This document shows positions 61,200 to 64,000 of a stretch of 64,000 nt of DNA, piece after piece. Made by a program: the position numbers and the translations under genes. Origin of the DNA: Pterois miles (lineage: Eukaryota; Chordata; Actinopteri; Perciformes; Scorpaenidae); the NCBI GenBank assembly GCA_947000775.1, contig CAMQGK010000318.1:6470501-6534500 (forward strand). The letters are read 5' to 3'. The stretch's first letter is position 1, and each line of letters begins with the position of its first letter. The notes below the pieces were generated by a model, which was given only the letters and a program-made list of their open reading frames with translations, did no database searches and was not told where the DNA came from.

Positions 61200-61214
61200 A
61201 GATTTGCTTATTTT

Positions 61215-62639
61215 ACTGTTTGTGAGCCATTTACACACATCAACATGAGACCAAAGCTTAGCCTTAGTTCAGAGTCTCTGTTCTACTCTAATCCAAGTCA
61301 AAACATTGGAGAAATTGAGATTAACTGATTGACTTTGCTTTATGTTGCATTGAGGTTGCACACACTGGCTAGTATATACAATTCATATCACATACTACAA
61401 AGAGGATGCACAGTGTAAACAATGGCCTTTCTGCATGCACATTGACAGTAGATGTATTGGAAAAGGAAGAGATAGCAGACAGGCTATCACTGCTGTGCGC
61501 TGTGTCATGCATATGTCAGTTTACATGTCTCTACATCCTCACTCACTTTAATCTACAGTGCTCCTGACCTACTGCTGTTCTGTCACCCTGACATGTTTAA
61601 CAAATACTGTCTGGCCGGGGCGGGATACACCAGAGGTGTTGTTGTCTCTGTGCACAGAAGGTGATGGATTACATGTGATTTAAGCTGTCTTATCAATATC
61701 TTCAAGCACTCCTGCACATGTCTTCACTCTAAGAAAACCTCATATATACACAGATAGACATGTATGGGAAATACTGTTATTGCTACAGCAACATAGCATT
61801 TTTAATAGAATTTTTCACTGTTTTCTTTTATTCTTTTCGGTGACTTCCTTTTTAACCAAGAGGCCAGATAGACTGTCAGCAGGGAGGGAGCCCGCCTCAG
61901 AGGTCTCCCCCTTCAATCACTCAGCACAAAAGCAACAAAACACGCCTCTGTAAATATTTCAGTGGCTTCAGCACCTCGTCCAGGGTCCTGCTGCTCGCTG
62001 TCTGCTGAGTCCTCTGAGTGAGGCATTGTGTGTCCCACGGCAGACAGCTTTGTGTGGTGCTGCTGGACATGGCTGCTCTGTTGTGGTGAGGCAGCGGTGC
62101 CTGCATGCATGCAGTAGCAGAGCAGAGGATTAGGGTTGATGTTTCTCTGTGTCTAACTGGCTGCCAGGCATGCTCTGCCGCCTTGGCACAGCACACACAA
62201 TTTACATCATTTAGTTCTGCCTGCTGCGGAGTGAAAATCTAGTTTAGAGTTCAGATTATTCATTAGGTTTAGGAAAGCGCTGTGTTTCTGACCACTAACT
62301 GCTCTATCTTGAACCAAGGGGAAAAAAGAGCAAAGATTGGAGTGTTTGTTTGAGATATTACATTTAATTCACTTTATTTTGTCATGCTTGTTATACAAAA
62401 CAAAACTGTAACCACTGGCTTCTCTCAGTCAGTTCCTTTAGTATATTAAAGGATTTATGGTTCGCAGTCTTTTGAGGAAAGTTGTTCACAGTCCAAGATG
62501 ATTTGCTGTAATAAATGGGAATCTGGATTTGCCCTTGATATGAGCCACGTCCCTCGGTGCTTCCCTGAGCGAGTCTTCAGGGAGCGCTTTCCAATAAGAG
62601 TAATGTCCCCCCTGTGCATGGCCACCATTCAACAATTTA
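61215..62639. other. no gene seen
   Basis: Non-coding. Opposed frames at 61913-62196 have no motif. 62470-62640 may form part of the conserved-looking block that follows. Confidence 0.5.
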
Positions 62640-62960
62640 CGGGCAGATTACAGATTCTAATAAAATTTTTGCAGCCTTAATTAAAGAATCTGCTCCCCAT
62701 TTTATGATAGTTCAGTCCCCCTCCACCACTTCTATCCAATTTAATTATTCTGATGTACATAATTAGCATGAGCTGGCCATTGTTCGCCTCATTTGCATAT
62801 TATATTGGATAATTGAATGAGAGTGGCTGATGATTAAATTAGGGTGAATGACAGATGATTCGGCTTGCCGTGTGGAAAAGTTAACAGAATGAGCAGACTG
62901 GGAATACGACATGCGCCTTTTGAATATTTATATGTTCCACCGTGGTCACCCCCAGCAGAC
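62640..62960. promoter_or_regulatory. candidate developmental enhancer / conserved non-coding element
   Basis: A dense cluster of recognisable factor sites in unique DNA: TAATTA at 62742-62747 and 62760-62765, the POU octamer ATTTGCAT at 62791-62798, GGATAATTGAATGAG near 62806, GATTAAATTAGG near 62832, and a MEIS/PREP core TGACAG at 62849-62854 followed by ATGATT. No repeat signature, no long open frame. This density is what deeply conserved vertebrate enhancers typically show. Conservation itself is not visible here. Confidence 0.4.
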
Positions 62961-63599
62961 GCACTCTGCTAATTTAAAAAATGTGCGGCGGCTAAACTTG
63001 GTCACAGGATGTTGTTTCTTCGCCTCTGGCTGCCCCTCAGTGGTTACTACTGTGCGTAAGAGTGGAATGGAGGCAATGTTGAGCATTTGAGGGATACTTT
63101 TCTGAATGTTTTGAATGTGCTCCTCCATCATCGGGGCAACACATTTACAGATTGATAAGACAAATGAGACTAGTGTGGGGAAATTCATTTCCAGGCACTT
63201 CCAATGTAAACACAGACTGCTGGTGCCTGCCTGCCCGCCACATTATGGACAGGCTCGCTGATGACGGCTGTCTTGGCAAAAAGACCTGTGGAACATAGTA
63301 GTGATCCATTTGAAAATGGCAAATCTGCAAATAACATGCAGACATACTTTGCAATGCTATATTTAAAAGTTTATATTAATAGCGTTTTTTTCCTGAATAA
63401 AACTATTTCATTTTAAGTTCTTGGAGAACAAAAATCCTTATTTCTATAAGTTAAACTTTTATTTCATCATCTCGTTAATAGTTTTATCAGGACACAACGT
63501 TATTAACGGTTCAGATCTTCTCCTTGTGCCATGGATTCATCCCGCTCCCTGGAATTTTTCCATGCGAGGTTCGGTCAGGATAAATGTTTAGAGGGAATA
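62961..63599. other. no gene seen
   Basis: Mixed unique DNA and an AT-rich stretch at 63360-63500. Frames on the minus strand (62946-63188, 63145-63354) have no recognised family. Confidence 0.45.
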
Positions 63600-63780
63600 T
63601 TTGGAACAGCTTTAGCCTTTCACATGCTAATGTAAGCACTGGCGGCACAAGAAAGCCGGCCTGACCCAGGGGCCACGCGGTGACACAGTCTGCTGATTCA
63701 GTGCCGGCAGCGCTGGTTTTGTTTATGTGTGTGCACGGGAAATAATGCACGTCATAAAAAGGAGAACTTTGAAGGGGAAC
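63600..63780. promoter_or_regulatory. candidate conserved non-coding element
   Basis: Unique, GC-balanced sequence with CATGCTAATGTAAGC near 63616, CTGCTGATTCAGTGCC near 63690 and GGAAATAATGCACGTCATAA near 63738. No repeat features. Inference only. Confidence 0.25.
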
Positions 63781-64000
63781 CACTACCCGGGATGATGAAT
63801 GCCCCCTGCTCTTCGGATATAAATAACTCTTCCCAATAGAACAAAAGCCATCTCGGGAGTGACTTATACACCGTCATTTCTACAATAACATTGAGCTGTG
63901 TTTCCACCCCTGGTGTTCCTCACATATTGGATCATCCTCTGGGAATCTCATCTGATTTGGACACACTGCATCACTTTTTAATTGGGATGTTTAAAGAAAA
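63781..64000. other. no gene seen
   Basis: Unique non-coding sequence to the window end; nothing recognised. Confidence 0.5.

Overview
The window is vertebrate nuclear DNA and most resembles a percomorph-type teleost fish. Reasons: about 40% GC; very long (GT)n/(CA)n, (CT)n, (CTAT)n and (AT)n microsatellites; no open reading frame that looks like a conserved host protein; and several short interspersed families I recognise as common in teleost genomes (hAT-type non-autonomous DNA transposons, a long-TIR Tc1 element, a Tigger-like element, tRNA-derived SINEs, a YADD-type LINE). No confident host exon, rRNA, tRNA gene or CRISPR array was found. The window reads as intergenic or large-intron sequence. 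Almost all open frames are chance frames, low-complexity frames or transposon debris.

Layout. 1-4057: mostly unique DNA with a possible conserved non-coding element (CNE) at 2885-3290. 4058-8108: a patchwork of dispersed repeats, ending in an inverted-repeat element that was opened by a 691 bp hAT copy (7257-7947, perfect 8 bp target duplication). 10578-11967: Tc1 element with a dead transposase and one TIR truncated. 14085-15433: an old repeat, a SINE-like remnant and a hAT fragment. 17006-17661: a 66 bp-arm palindrome and a degenerate SINE. 18714-18880: a possible minus-strand exon. 19395-22891: two copies of a second hAT family and a SINE; the SINE and one hAT copy share an overlapping target site. 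29647-30766: (AT)n, a Tigger-like element and a broken hAT copy, directly abutting. 32116-32887: an element with 149 bp inverted arms. 33.2-44.4 kb: microsatellite-rich. 43287-44004: a hAT copy carrying another element nested inside it. 46932-47506 and 57716-58624: two copies of a third hAT family, the second with an internal tandem duplication. 51509-53880: a minus-strand LINE whose 3' tail is the (CTAT)n microsatellite and whose reverse transcriptase is split by a hAT copy. 61029-61199: a tRNA-derived SINE with a 15 bp target duplication. 62640-63780: AT-rich, homeodomain-site-rich sequence that looks like CNEs.

The genes do not work together in any pathway: the only recognisable coding remnants are a Tc1 transposase, a LINE reverse transcriptase and a short hAT-transposase-like stretch, all inactive. 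I see no undescribed biological system. The notable content is the transposon stratigraphy, with target duplications that give insertion units and sometimes order, the large hairpin-forming repeats, and several candidate regulatory blocks that need a conservation test.
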